This document shows, piece by piece, positions 11,478 to 25,140 of a DNA stretch of 64,000 bases (position 1 is its first letter; each line of letters opens with the position of its first letter). Origin of the DNA: Pseudomonas sp. R4-35-07 (GTDB taxonomy: Bacteria > Pseudomonadota > Gammaproteobacteria > Pseudomonadales > Pseudomonadaceae); the NCBI RefSeq assembly GCF_003852235.1, contig NZ_CP027732.1:3472001-3536000 (forward strand). The letters run 5' to 3'. The notes under the pieces were generated by a model, which made no database searches, was not told where the DNA came from, and was given only the letters and a program-made list of their open reading frames with translations. A program made the translations under genes and the position numbers.

Positions 11478-12734
11478 TTACATATGCTTGATCAGCGCAT
11501 CACCAAAGCCCGACGACGACACCAGCGTAGCGCCCTCCATCAGGCGCTCGAAATCATACGTCACGGTCTTCGCCGAAATCGCGCCGTTGGTGCCCTTGAT
11601 GATCAAATCGGCCGCCTCTACCCAGCCCATGTGCCGCAGCATCATTTCCGCCGAGAGAATCAATGAGCCCGGGTTGACCTGGTCCTTGCCCGCATACTTG
11701 GGCGCCGTACCATGGGTGGCTTCGAACATGGCCACGGTGTCGGACAGGTTGGCACCCGGCGCAATACCGATGCCGCCCACTTCCGCCGCCAGGGCGTCAG
11801 ACAGGTAGTCGCCGTTCAGGTTGAGCGTCGCAATCACGTCATATTCAGCCGGGCGCAGCAGGATCTGCTGAAGCATGGCATCGGCAATCGCATCCTTGAC
11901 CACCACGTTCTTGCCAGTCTTCGGGTTCTTAAACTGCATCCACGGCCCGCCATCGAGCAGGGTCGCGCCGAACTCCTCGGCCGCCACTTCGTAGGCCCAT
12001 TCCTTGAAGGCACCTTCGGTGAACTTCATGATGTTGCCTTTGTGCACGATGGTCAGCGAGTCGCGGTCGTTATCCACTACATATTGCAGGGCCTTGCGCG
12101 CCAGGCGCTTGGTGCCTTCCAGCGATACCGGCTTGATACCAATGCCGCAATCCTGGTCGAAGCGGATCTTGGTAACGCCCATCTCCTCCTTGAGGAACTT
12201 GATCACCTTGATCGCCTCAGGCGAACCGGCCTTCCACTCGATGCCGGCGTAAATGTCCTCGGAGTTCTCACGGAAGATGGTCATGTCCACGTCCCCCGGC
12301 TTCTTGACCGGGCTGGGCACGCCTTCAAACCAGCGCACCGGGCGCAGGCATACATAGAGGTCGAGTTGCTGGCGCAGGGCTACGTTCAGCGAACGGATGC
12401 CGCCGCCGACCGGGGTGGTCAGCGGGCCCTTGATGGACACCACGTAATCCTTGACCGCATCCAGAGTTTCCTGAGGCAACCAGGTGTCCTGGTCGTAGAC
12501 TTGGGTGGCCTTCTCACCGGCGTACACCTCCATCCACGAGATTTTGCGCTTGCCGCCGTAGGCCTTTTCAACAGCTGCGTCGACCACCTTGATCATTACC
12601 GGGCTGATGTCGACGCCAATACCGTCACCTTCGATATAGGGGATGATCGGTTGGTCAGGAACATTGAGAGAATGGTCTGCATTGACGGTGATTTTGTCGC
12701 CGACTGCCGGAACCTGAATCTTCTTGTATCCCAT
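11478..12734 (-). CDS. icd: isocitrate dehydrogenase, NADP-dependent, dimeric type
   Basis: Oxidative decarboxylation of isocitrate to 2-oxoglutarate with NADPH production. The 418-residue protein is the E. coli Icd type: substrate loop [20 protein letters not shown] (its Ser is the one phosphorylated by AceK in E. coli), catalytic Lys in [12 protein letters not shown] region, and the NADP-binding [13 protein letters not shown]. The start MGYKKIQVP at 12734 has GGAG seven bases upstream; the ATG at 12746 is part of that ribosome site. It diverges from idh. Confidence 0.96.
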   Translation of the reverse strand: MGYKKIQVPAVGDKITVNADHSLNVPDQPIIPYIEGDGIGVDISPVMIKVVDAAVEKAYGGKRKISWMEVYAGEKATQVYDQDTWLPQETLDAVKDYVVSIKGPLTTPVGGGIRSLNVALRQQLDLYVCLRPVRWFEGVPSPVKKPGDVDMTIFRENSEDIYAGIEWKAGSPEAIKVIKFLKEEMGVTKIRFDQDCGIGIKPVSLEGTKRLARKALQYVVDNDRDSLTIVHKGNIMKFTEGAFKEWAYEVAAEEFGATLLDGGPWMQFKNPKTGKNVVVKDAIADAMLQQILLRPAEYDVIATLNLNGDYLSDALAAEVGGIGIAPGANLSDTVAMFEATHGTAPKYAGKDQVNPGSLILSAEMMLRHMGWVEAADLIIKGTNGAISAKTVTYDFERLMEGATLVSSSGFGDALIKHM

Positions 12735-15454
<2,720 letters not shown>

Positions 15455-15472
15455 GGTTGTAAAGCGATACCA

Positions 15473-15499
15473 CAAACCCCGGCCGAGTGCCGGGGTTTG
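15473..15499. terminator. bidirectional intrinsic terminator idh / LysR gene
   Basis: A 10-bp perfect stem CAAACCCCGG/CCGGGGTTTG with a 7-base loop lies between the convergent ends of idh and the LysR gene. The flanking T-runs are short in both directions. Confidence 0.75.
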
Positions 15500-15523
15500 T
15501 GTCTTCGGCGAGTGAGACTTTAG

Positions 15524-16402
15524 TCATAGGGAAGCATTGACGTACTCTGCAACCCATACGGAGCGAATCAACTCAAGCACCTCACGCCTGTAAACGGGAT
15601 TCCAACCCGCTCGTTCTTTTGGCATCACGGCAAACTGAGGTAGCACGGGCAAACTGGAAATGCCTTCAAGACTCTTTAAACCCGATACCTGCGCGACAAA
15701 CGGAAGCAATGTGATCCCAACTCCGGCCTGCACTGCAGAACGCAACGATATCAAGTCCTCTGACTCATAAACGCAATGCCATTTAATGCCGCGCTCCTCC
15801 AGACTTCGGATCGCAAGACTGCGAAATCCACAAGGCGGCTTGAACAAGGCGAGCGGAATATCATGTGGTTTATCGACCATGTCAACACTATCGCTGGCAA
15901 ACCACCTGACCGATAACGCATGCCACGGTTGCTCATGCATTTTTTCCAGTTCGTCTATCACGAGGCACAGATCAATCTTTCCCTCAATTATCGCATCCAA
16001 TAGCAAGCCGGATCTAGCAACCTTGACCACCATTTGTATTTTTGGAAAGTGAGTAGCCATGCTGGAAATAATCTTAGGGAGCACCTTCTCACAAAAATGC
16101 TCTGGCATGCCCACTATGAGTATTTCTCGCTTTTCGGCTCTCTCAAATAGCGCACCGACTTTATCGTTACAAATAACAATATCCTTCGCATAACCAAAAA
16201 GCCTTTCTCCTTCCACGGTCAGTAATACCTGTCGATTTTCTCTTACAAACAACTCAACACCCAATAGATCCTCTAATCGTTTGATTTGCTGACTAATAGC
16301 GGGTTGGGTCAAGCTTAACGCTTCGGCTGCGCGCGTAAAGCTTTTGGTCTCGCCTACTTTGATAAAACTTCGCAACGACTGAACATCAAGATTGACTCTC
16401 AT
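15524..16402 (-). CDS. LysR-family transcriptional regulator
   Basis: About 292 residues: N-terminal winged HTH (SFTRAAEALSLTQPAISQQIKRLEDLLGVELF region, about residues 18-50), then a periplasmic-binding-protein-like effector domain. The start MRVNLDVQSLRSF at 16402 is preferred to the ATG at 16462 because LysR proteins begin shortly before the HTH. G+C is low (one 60-base line around 16141 counts to 35%), unlike idh. It is the last gene of a minus-strand set, 140 bases after the FAD protein gene, and is the natural candidate regulator of that set. The ligand is unknown. Confidence 0.9.
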   Translation of the reverse strand: MRVNLDVQSLRSFIKVGETKSFTRAAEALSLTQPAISQQIKRLEDLLGVELFVRENRQVLLTVEGERLFGYAKDIVICNDKVGALFERAEKREILIVGMPEHFCEKVLPKIISSMATHFPKIQMVVKVARSGLLLDAIIEGKIDLCLVIDELEKMHEQPWHALSVRWFASDSVDMVDKPHDIPLALFKPPCGFRSLAIRSLEERGIKWHCVYESEDLISLRSAVQAGVGITLLPFVAQVSGLKSLEGISSLPVLPQFAVMPKERAGWNPVYRREVLELIRSVWVAEYVNASL

Positions 16403-16541
16403 GGCACGCCACCGATCGAAACTGGTCTTCCGATTGTGGCAAATCAACGCTTTACTCGCCACTAGCTATTCGGCTAGGTACAAGCTAACTCCATGTATGA
16501 AAACATCCTGAAAATGTTTAAAAAAAGAATCGTCTGTCATC

Positions 16542-18098
16542 CTATGCCGACAATCGAGCACCGAACGTATTCACGTGCGTATCGGAAGTCAGCGCCAATT
16601 TCGCCAGAATGTACTCTGCTCGCGTCGCCGAATGACGAGCATTTATCTCTAAAGCGCTGGTAAAAAAGAACGCACCACTTGTCAGCTCTCCCAAAACAAT
16701 GATTCTGTCATCCACATGCCCTAACTGATTTATTAAGCCGCCCGACTCAGCGGATACCTTCACCCCGCCGAATGGGTCCGCACACGCTATTCCCCGCTCA
16801 AGAATATGTTGCACCAATGGGTTATCAAACTTGGTCACATCACGGGGCGTGCCTGTAGCCACCACAACGGAATCGTAGGTATGGAAACTTCTATCTGACT
16901 GATTAGCCACTTGCAAAACAAAACGCCCATCGCACTCAATTGCCTCAAGCTCACCCTTAATGATTGATAGTTGCCCAGATTCAAGTAATGACTTAATCTT
17001 TAACGCATTTTCAACCGGAATAGAGACACGGTAAGCCATCCACCAACTCGAGTAACCCAAGAATATCTTTTTATCTTCATCCGGCATTGCAGGCCATATC
17101 AAATCAAGTACGGCATTTGTGGAATAAAGAACAGATTGCCAAAATCGAGGATGATGGGCAGCAGCTATTTCCGCTTCAAGAAATTCTACTGCTGGACGTT
17201 GAGAACATTTTGTTGACCAGTCAGGCCTGCATATCGGCTTGCCCTCCAAGGCCAACTCCTGCATCGTCCAACGAAGCACATCTTCAAGTCGCACCACCCC
17301 AGTTTGAGAGATACAAGATCTAACAGTTTCCGGTGTCAGTATCACCGGCTTATAGCGCCCCTGAGTTCCTCTGACACTTGGCAGGGCTCCCGTGCGCGAA
17401 TGCAACGTAATGGGCCCTTCATGGCCATTAGCAGTAAGACCTATCACCGCATCGATAGCACTCAATCTCGATCCAACAATCGCAACACTCGCTTGCTTTT
17501 GAATCAGCCTGCATGTGCGTTTAATTGGATAAGGGCTGCAGAAAAAGCCTTTCATAGTAGTAAGGTGTTGGTATTCCAAGCTACACGCGTTACCACAGCT
17601 CAATACTACATGATCGCTAGGGAACGAGAGATTCCCCTTCGTTGAAACTACGACCCTGCCGTCATGTGAAAAGCTCATGTTGACGACCTCGTCGCGCACC
17701 GGAATCAACTGACACCCGAGCTCTACCGCTTTTTTGACTAGGAGCTGAATCATGTGCGCAAGATATAAACCAAACAAGGGTCGAGGTAGGAACGCCTCCG
17801 GACACAACTCAACATCACTGAAATCATCTTCCCAAATCTCACGATTAGCTAATAACCAGCGATAGAAATGCCCAGACTGATCAGGAAAAGGCGAAATGAA
17901 TTCCGCTCGCGTATTTAAAATATTTGTCCTGCAGTCTTCAGAATAGGCAAGCCCGCGACCACATTGAAACTGCCTGTCTACCAAGAATATCGACACATCC
18001 GAATGACAGCCATATCTCCCTAAGCCATTTAAGACCGTATAGACAAAGGAGACGCTTGAAGCGCCACCCCCGATTACCGTAATCACCTTGTCAGCCAT
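16542..18098 (-). CDS. FAD/NAD(P)-binding protein (NAD_binding_9-like)
   Basis: A 518-residue flavoprotein of unknown substrate. A dinucleotide-binding motif GGGASS is at about residues 10-15 and a second Rossmann motif VAIVGSRLSAID at about 205-216, the two-nucleotide layout of flavin monooxygenase-like proteins. GRGLAYS (47-53) and FLPRPLFGLY (103-112) are shared with the protein encoded at 59720-61114, so both belong to the same family (I place them in Pfam NAD_binding_9 from memory). GGGAGG precedes the ATG by 5 bases. It is 61 bases downstream of the CoA-transferase gene, in an A+T-rich island (one sampled line is 47% G+C). Oxidase, hydroxylase or reductase activity cannot be decided from sequence. 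Confidence 0.8.
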   Translation of the reverse strand: MADKVITVIGGGASSVSFVYTVLNGLGRYGCHSDVSIFLVDRQFQCGRGLAYSEDCRTNILNTRAEFISPFPDQSGHFYRWLLANREIWEDDFSDVELCPEAFLPRPLFGLYLAHMIQLLVKKAVELGCQLIPVRDEVVNMSFSHDGRVVVSTKGNLSFPSDHVVLSCGNACSLEYQHLTTMKGFFCSPYPIKRTCRLIQKQASVAIVGSRLSAIDAVIGLTANGHEGPITLHSRTGALPSVRGTQGRYKPVILTPETVRSCISQTGVVRLEDVLRWTMQELALEGKPICRPDWSTKCSQRPAVEFLEAEIAAAHHPRFWQSVLYSTNAVLDLIWPAMPDEDKKIFLGYSSWWMAYRVSIPVENALKIKSLLESGQLSIIKGELEAIECDGRFVLQVANQSDRSFHTYDSVVVATGTPRDVTKFDNPLVQHILERGIACADPFGGVKVSAESGGLINQLGHVDDRIIVLGELTSGAFFFTSALEINARHSATRAEYILAKLALTSDTHVNTFGARLSA

Positions 18099-18159
18099 AA
18101 CAACCTCCCACGGTTTTCCGTATGAAATATTTTATTATGCTACAGCCCCGAGCGAACAC

Positions 18160-19683
18160 TTACATCGAAAAAACATCATCCGACATAGACTTGCAAGTGC
18201 CCGACACTACAAACCCGCCTTCTATGAAGGGCATAATTTCTTGCTCGACACTTATACCTGGAGCAACTTCCTCTAGATACACCACCCCATCTCTTAATGC
18301 AAAAACAGCTCGCTCCGTGATAAATATAACTTTTTGGCCCAATGATTGAGAGTAGGCGCCATTAAAAGTTATATGCGAGACTTGACGAACAAATTTATTT
18401 ACACGACCTTCCCGGACTATGCGCAGCTTCCCTTCACTTATACCCAGCACCAATCCTATCGCTGTAAAAGTTCCGCAGAAAATGACATATCGAGCTGACT
18501 GAGAGATATTGATGAAACCGCCCGCACCTTGTAGCCTACGGCCGAACTTCGAAACATTGACATTGCCAAAGCTATCCATTTCAGCAAAGCCCAAGCACGC
18601 CACATCAATCCCACCGCCCTCATAAAAATCAAACAACGCCGCCTGCTCAATAATACTGACTGGACGATAACTGGCCCCAAACGACAATCCACGTGCAGGC
18701 CTACCACCTATAACACCAGATTCAACGGTAAAGCTCATTAGATCCGCACAGCCCAATTCTTCAGCTATCTGGCCGACGGCCACCGGTATACCGATGCCAA
18801 GATTGATAACGCGCGCATTTGCGTACCGAATTTCCTGTAAGGCTCTTTTGGCAATTATTCTTTCAGCGCATGAAATCGTACTTACACTGGGAATGAGCAC
18901 TCCCGGACGTGTAAATGTTGAATTATGCGCCTCACCATAAGTTTGAGGATGCTCATCAGGGCGCGACACCGTCACATAATCGACCAATATTCCGGGTATT
19001 TTTACATCTTGCGGCTCAATATCATGCAACCCTACCAAGCTTTCAACCTGCACAATCACTATGCCACCGCTGTTCTTGACTGCCATTGCCTGCGCGAGCG
19101 CATCGCTATAAGACACTTCCCGCTCCATCGAAATATTTCCTAAAGGGTCACAAAACGTCCCTCTCAATAACGCACAATTAACATTAAGTGCGGGAAAAAA
19201 AAGCGTTGAGTTTCCGTTAATAACGATCTTCTGAACCAGCGTGCATTCCGCTCGTTGATTCAAGCGCGCACCTTGGTGGTCGGGATCAACGAAGGTATGG
19301 AGGCCTATATTCGAGATCACACCAGGTTTCTTCGCCGCGATCGCACGAAATAGCTGGCTGATCACGCCTTGCGGCCAGTTATGTGCCTCTATCTCCCCTT
19401 GGCGCGCCATATTTCCCAATTGCGGTACAAGCCCCCAGAATCCTCCAATGGCCTTAGCGACCAAGCCACTCTGGGCTAAAATGTCCACGCCCCTTCCGTT
19501 AAGATCTCCAGCAGCGGAGGCAAAGAGCAGGCCAAGATTACGAGGCCGTCCTTCCCGCTTGAAACGATCGCTGATTGCCCGAGTAAGCCCATCAGGATGT
19601 CCACAACTACCAAACCCTCCCGGTATGATTGTCCATCCATCTTCAATTAGCTCTGCCGCCTGTCGCTCGCTTACAACTTTCAT
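18160..19683 (-). CDS. acyl-CoA:acetate/3-ketoacid CoA-transferase, alpha-beta fusion
   Basis: A 507-residue family I CoA-transferase with alpha (1-260) and beta (270-507) halves joined in one chain, as in E. coli YdiF. The alpha half has the oxyanion GGFGSCGHP (22-30); the beta half has INLGIGIP (293-300) and the catalytic glutamate in FTVESGVIGG (Glu321). It would move CoA between acetate (or a similar donor) and a carboxylic acid made or used by the neighbouring enzymes. Its ATG overlaps the cupin stop by 4 bases (ATGA). G+C is about 48% in a sampled line. The substrate is not predictable. Confidence 0.9.
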   Translation of the reverse strand: MKVVSERQAAELIEDGWTIIPGGFGSCGHPDGLTRAISDRFKREGRPRNLGLLFASAAGDLNGRGVDILAQSGLVAKAIGGFWGLVPQLGNMARQGEIEAHNWPQGVISQLFRAIAAKKPGVISNIGLHTFVDPDHQGARLNQRAECTLVQKIVINGNSTLFFPALNVNCALLRGTFCDPLGNISMEREVSYSDALAQAMAVKNSGGIVIVQVESLVGLHDIEPQDVKIPGILVDYVTVSRPDEHPQTYGEAHNSTFTRPGVLIPSVSTISCAERIIAKRALQEIRYANARVINLGIGIPVAVGQIAEELGCADLMSFTVESGVIGGRPARGLSFGASYRPVSIIEQAALFDFYEGGGIDVACLGFAEMDSFGNVNVSKFGRRLQGAGGFINISQSARYVIFCGTFTAIGLVLGISEGKLRIVREGRVNKFVRQVSHITFNGAYSQSLGQKVIFITERAVFALRDGVVYLEEVAPGISVEQEIMPFIEGGFVVSGTCKSMSDDVFSM

Positions 19684-20105
19684 ACTGCAGCCTCTGCATC
19701 CTGATCCGGCGCAGGCTTAACCGACTGCTCCCAAACCACAAGAAACGTGCAACCTGATGGAGAGGAAAGTTGGTGTGTAGACCCAGGCGGGTATATTTGT
19801 AATGCTCCTTTAGCATGTCGGCCTCTATCATCAACAAGCTCACCATCAACCACCAATATTAACTCCCAACCCAAATGTCTATGCCTTGGCGTTAGAGCTC
19901 CACCGGCGTAACGAATCAACGCAGCAACTGGTCCTTTCGCATTAATCCGCGCATCATAAAGATAAAATATTGAAACGCCCTTGCGCCCATCAATATCGTA
20001 AGGCTTGAAAATTAGAGCATCGAGCTTGTCAACATACAACCCACCTCCAATACGACGTATTTCATTGTCAAATAGCTTTTTATCAGTTATCTCGATGTTA
20101 GACAT
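19680..20105 (-). CDS. ChrR-like cupin-domain protein
   Basis: A 141-residue single cupin. The metal ligands fit HxH(x3)E...H: His75, His77, Glu81 and His111 in TPRHRHLGWE and PPGSTHQL. The layout resembles the C-terminal cupin of the anti-sigma factor ChrR, but the zinc-binding anti-sigma half is absent, so it is more likely a small metalloenzyme (dioxygenase or isomerase) or a ligand-binding protein. AGGAGA precedes the ATG. It is the first gene of the cupin, CoA-transferase, flavoprotein set, and starts 39 bases after the EamA gene ends. Confidence 0.8.
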   Translation of the reverse strand: MSNIEITDKKLFDNEIRRIGGGLYVDKLDALIFKPYDIDGRKGVSIFYLYDARINAKGPVAALIRYAGGALTPRHRHLGWELILVVDGELVDDRGRHAKGALQIYPPGSTHQLSSPSGCTFLVVWEQSVKPAPDQDAEAAV

Positions 20106-20144
20106 TATTATTCTCCTGATAGGCCGGTTTAAATAATGAGTAGC

Positions 20145-21041
20145 TCACTTCGTTCGCGAATGATTCATTAAATAAACCCCAGCCCCCGAAACAATAAACC
20201 CCACTATTGCCACAATACTCGGCACCTCACCCAACACCAACGACGCCATAATCTGCGTGACCGCTGGAATCACATGAAACAAGTTCGTCGCTTTGCTCGC
20301 CTCCCCGCGCCGAATCATCAAATAGAGCAGCGTCAGCGCACCCACGGAGTTCATCAGCGTGATCCAGGCTACCGATGCTGCGAACGGAGCCCACTCAGTC
20401 ACCTGCATGGTTTCGGTGGTATATGCCAACAGCAACATGACCAGTGACGCGGTAACCATCTGTATGAAACAACCCACCCATAGATTCACCCCGCCAAGAA
20501 AACGCTTCTGATAGAGCGTGCCAAGCGTGATACCCAATAGCGCTAAGCCCACCGCGCCGTAACCGCCAACTGACGCCTCGGAGCCAAAAAAACTGCTGGC
20601 CACGACGATGGCCACGCCGCCAACACCCAGGATCGAACCCGGCAGATCGCGCCAACTCAATTGTTCACCCAAGCAGAAATAGGCACCGATCACGACGAAC
20701 ACCGGCATCAGCCCGACGATCAACGCCGCCTGCCCAGCTGGGACGCCCTGACTTATCCCGGTGTAGAGACCGCCGAATTGCAGGGCTTGCAAAAGCAGGC
20801 CGACTGCCGCCGCATGAAGGTAAGGCGTAAGCCGCCGGGGCCACTGCGCCTTGATGACGAGCGCCACCCCCAGGAACACAAGGGCAGCCAAGGCAAATCG
20901 ATAGAACGTCATGGTGAAGGGCTCGCCATAACGCACACCGAACGCACCGCCGATGTAGCCGGAACTCCACAGCAGAATGAAGGTTATGGGCAGCGGCGAT
21001 GTGAGGCGCACTTGGTAGCGTTTATGAGCAACCGGGTTCAT
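20145..21041 (-). CDS. EamA/DMT-family transporter
   Basis: About 298 residues with ten hydrophobic segments in two repeats (LLWSSGYIGGAFGVRYGEPF at the first helix, ending YLMNHSRTK), the drug/metabolite exporter pattern. The ATG at 21041 has GGAGAG seven bases upstream; the longer frame to 21107 is rejected. It reads in the same direction as the cupin-led genes, 39 bases ahead of them, but its base composition is normal (63% in a sampled line), so it may predate the island. An export role for a product of the neighbouring genes is possible but not shown. Confidence 0.85.
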   Translation of the reverse strand: MNPVAHKRYQVRLTSPLPITFILLWSSGYIGGAFGVRYGEPFTMTFYRFALAALVFLGVALVIKAQWPRRLTPYLHAAAVGLLLQALQFGGLYTGISQGVPAGQAALIVGLMPVFVVIGAYFCLGEQLSWRDLPGSILGVGGVAIVVASSFFGSEASVGGYGAVGLALLGITLGTLYQKRFLGGVNLWVGCFIQMVTASLVMLLLAYTTETMQVTEWAPFAASVAWITLMNSVGALTLLYLMIRRGEASKATNLFHVIPAVTQIMASLVLGEVPSIVAIVGFIVSGAGVYLMNHSRTK

Positions 21042-21169
21042 GACACTCTCCAAACTGATAGTCCTGGAGAGATAAGCTGCGCCATGCGCTGAAATCGGTA
21101 AAATCATAAAATGTCAGATGTATCATGCAGATTGCTTATGCATCAGCTCTGAAGAAACCGAATCCAAAT

Positions 21170-21255
21170 GTGGGAGGGGGCTTGCCCCGATCGCGGCGTG
21201 TCAGCCGCCAATGTACTGGCTGACATACCGCTATCGGGAGCAAGCCCCCTCCCAC
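21170..21255. repeat. REP doublet (inverted pair)
   Basis: GTGGGAGGGGGCTTGCCCC at the left and CGGGAGCAAGCCCCCTCCCAC at the right, inverted, between the divergent EamA and nudix genes. Confidence 0.9.
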
Positions 21256-21309
21256 ACTGACCGCAATTCTGCTTGAAGAGCGGGTTGTATCCTGAATCGA
21301 GAGGCTTTC

Positions 21310-21756
21310 ATGACCTGGCTCCCCCACATCACCGTCGCCACGATCGTCGAAGACAATGGCCGTTTCCTGATGGTCGAGGAACTCAAGGGCGGTCGCGCTG
21401 TGCTCAATCAGCCGGCCGGCCATCTCGACCCGAACGAAACCCTGACCGAAGCCGCGGTGCGTGAAACCCTCGAGGAAACCGGCTGGGACGTCGAAGCCAC
21501 CGGTATCGTCGGCATCTACCTGTACACAGCCCCGAGCAATGGCGTGACCTATCAACGGGTCTGCTTCATCGCCAAGGCCCTGAAACACCACCCGGAGTAC
21601 CAACTCGACGAAGGCATCCTGCGCGCCCGCTGGCTGACCCGTGACGAACTGATGGAACTGCGCGACGACTGGCGCAGCGAGCTGATCATCCGGTGTATCG
21701 ATGATTATCTGGCCGGCCAGCGTCACAGCCTGGAATTGATCCGTCCTTCTCTTTAG
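21310..21756 (+). CDS. NUDIX hydrolase (NudJ-like)
   Basis: A 148-residue NUDIX protein. The box G(x5)E(x7)REUxEExGU is complete as GHLDPNETLTEAAVRETLEETGW (positions 37-59; key residues Gly37, Glu43, Arg51, Glu52, Glu55, Glu56, Gly58). The sequence MTWLPHITVATIVEDNGRFL is the usual start of the NudJ-type thiamine-pyrophosphate/nucleotide phosphatase that sits before mnmA in gammaproteobacteria. It lies 59 bases before mnmA. Confidence 0.9.
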   Translation: MTWLPHITVATIVEDNGRFLMVEELKGGRAVLNQPAGHLDPNETLTEAAVRETLEETGWDVEATGIVGIYLYTAPSNGVTYQRVCFIAKALKHHPEYQLDEGILRARWLTRDELMELRDDWRSELIIRCIDDYLAGQRHSLELIRPSL

Positions 21757-21773
21757 CCTTGCGGGCCCAGGCC

Positions 21774-21782
21774 TGCTAGAAT
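21774..21782 (+). promoter_or_regulatory. candidate extended -10 promoter for mnmA
   Basis: TGCTAGAAT, an extended -10 motif, lies 33 bases before the mnmA start. No good -35 is seen at the standard distance. Confidence 0.35.
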
Positions 21783-21815
21783 CGCGTCCTTTTTCAAGAC
21801 ACCCGTTGAAACCCT

Positions 21816-22940
21816 ATGCGTGATCCAGCCCCTTCTGACACACAAAAGAAGCGCGTCATCGTCGGCATGTCCGGCGGCGTGGATTCTTCCGTTTCCGCCG
21901 TTCTGCTCATGGAGCAGGGTTATGAGGTGGAAGGCCTGTTCATGAAGAACTGGGAAGAAGACGATGGAACGGAATACTGCACCGCAATGGACGACCTTGC
22001 GGACGCCCAGGCCGTGTGCGACAAGATCGGTATCAAGCTGCACACCGCCAACTTCGCCGCCGAGTACTGGGACAATGTGTTCGAGCACTTCCTGGCCGAA
22101 TACAAGGCCGGGCGCACGCCGAACCCGGACATCCTGTGTAACCGCGAGATCAAGTTCAAGGCGTTCCTCGACTACGCCATGATGCTCGGCGCCGATCTGA
22201 TTGCCACCGGCCACTATGTGCGCCGCCGCGATATCGATGGCCGCACCGAACTGCTCAAGGGCCTGGACCCGAACAAGGACCAGAGCTACTTCCTGCACGC
22301 CGTCGGCGGTGAACAGATCGCCAAGACCCTGTTCCCGGTGGGCGAGCTGGAAAAGCCCGAAGTGCGCAGGATCGCCGAGCAACACGGCCTGGCCACTGCC
22401 AAGAAGAAGGATTCCACCGGGATCTGCTTTATCGGCGAGCGCCGCTTCAGCGACTTCCTCAAGCAATACCTGCCGGCACAACCGGGCGAGATCAAGACCA
22501 CCGATGGTGAAGTGATCGGCCGCCACCACGGTCTGATGTACCACACCATTGGTCAGCGCCAGGGCCTGGGCATCGGCGGCTTGAAAGATGCCGGCGAAGA
22601 ACCGTGGTACGTGCTGGTCAAGGACCTGGAAAACAATGTGCTGGTCGTCGGCCAAGGCAATGAGCACCCCTTGCTGTTCTCCGGCGCCCTGCTCGCTTCA
22701 GAAATCTATTGGGTCAACCCCATCGACCTGAGCACACCGCGCCGCCTGACCGCCAAAGTGCGCTATCGCCAGAGCGACCAGCCCTGCACCCTGGAAAAAA
22801 CCGCTACCGGCTACCGTGCCACCTTCGATGACCCGCAGCGCGCAGTCACCCCTGGTCAATCCGTGGTGTTCTATGACGGCGAAGTCTGCTTGGGCGGCGG
22901 CGTGATTGAAGTTGCGCAAGCCTGGAGCAACCCGGCATGA
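21816..22940 (+). CDS. mnmA: tRNA-specific 2-thiouridylase MnmA
   Basis: Thiolates U34 of tRNA-Lys, -Glu and -Gln with sulfur relayed by the Tus proteins. The 374-residue product has the PP-loop GMSGGVDSS near residue 18, the catalytic Cys in [12 protein letters not shown] and the second redox Cys in [12 protein letters not shown]. Its stop overlaps the hflD start by 4 bases (ATGA). Confidence 0.97.
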   Translation: MRDPAPSDTQKKRVIVGMSGGVDSSVSAVLLMEQGYEVEGLFMKNWEEDDGTEYCTAMDDLADAQAVCDKIGIKLHTANFAAEYWDNVFEHFLAEYKAGRTPNPDILCNREIKFKAFLDYAMMLGADLIATGHYVRRRDIDGRTELLKGLDPNKDQSYFLHAVGGEQIAKTLFPVGELEKPEVRRIAEQHGLATAKKKDSTGICFIGERRFSDFLKQYLPAQPGEIKTTDGEVIGRHHGLMYHTIGQRQGLGIGGLKDAGEEPWYVLVKDLENNVLVVGQGNEHPLLFSGALLASEIYWVNPIDLSTPRRLTAKVRYRQSDQPCTLEKTATGYRATFDDPQRAVTPGQSVVFYDGEVCLGGGVIEVAQAWSNPA

Positions 22941-23560
22941 GCCCGACCCAGGAGCAATTGACCGCGCTGGGCGGGGTTTTCCTTGCAGCGGTGCTGGTGG
23001 ACAAGATCGCCAAGACCGGCCAGGTCACCGAGGCGGGCCTGACCTGCATGCTCGGCAGCCTGCTGATCCGCGACCCCAAGGACACCCTGGAAGTCTACGG
23101 TGGCGACGACTTGGCGCTGCGTGAAGGTTACCGCGCCCTGATCGGCGCCCTGGAGCGCGACCCCAGCACCCTGCAGCGCGAACCCTTGCGCTACGCCCTG
23201 TCGATGCTCGGCCTGGAGCGTCAATTGGCCAAGCGCGACGACCTGCTGGAAACCATTGGCAAGCGCCTGCCGCAGATCCAGTCTCAGGTGGAGCACTTCG
23301 GCCCGGCCCACGAGAACGTGATCGCCGCCTGTGGCGCGCTGTACCAGGACACCCTGAGCACCTTGCGCCAGCGCATCCAGGTGCACGGCGACATGCGCAA
23401 CCTGCAGCAACCGAACAACGCCTCGAAAATCCGCGCCCTGCTGCTGGCGGGTATTCGTTCGGCGCGGTTGTGGCGCCAGTTGGGTGGCCATCGCTGGCAA
23501 CTGGTGATCAGCCGGCGCAAATTGCTCAAAGAGCTTTACCCGTTGATGCGCAACGAATAA
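22937..23560 (+). CDS. hflD: high-frequency lysogenization protein HflD
   Basis: A 207-residue all-helical peripheral membrane protein. In E. coli HflD sequesters phage lambda CII; its normal cellular role is unclear. The sequence [28 protein letters not shown] and the constant position between mnmA and purB support the call. It is translationally coupled to mnmA. Confidence 0.93.
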   Translation: MSPTQEQLTALGGVFLAAVLVDKIAKTGQVTEAGLTCMLGSLLIRDPKDTLEVYGGDDLALREGYRALIGALERDPSTLQREPLRYALSMLGLERQLAKRDDLLETIGKRLPQIQSQVEHFGPAHENVIAACGALYQDTLSTLRQRIQVHGDMRNLQQPNNASKIRALLLAGIRSARLWRQLGGHRWQLVISRRKLLKELYPLMRNE

Positions 23561-23598
23561 GTCGCACCAGCAGACCTTTTTCAAGCTGTTACGCGTAA

Positions 23599-25056
<1,458 letters not shown>

Positions 25057-25076
25057 CCGTCGCACGACCCTTTGAG

Positions 25077-25101
25077 ACGCCCGGCCGCGCCGGGCGTTTT
25101 T
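25077..25101 (+). terminator. intrinsic terminator of purB
   Basis: Stem ACGCCCGG/CCGGGCGT, 5-base loop, then TTTTT, 20 bases after the purB stop. Confidence 0.9.
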
Positions 25102-25140
25102 ATTCCTGTCTTAAAAGTGCTTTTTTTCAATAGGTTACAC

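Noticed and set aside
16501..16541. AAACAT/ATGTTT hairpin after the flavoprotein gene as a terminator
   Set aside because: On the minus strand the T-run precedes the stem instead of following it.
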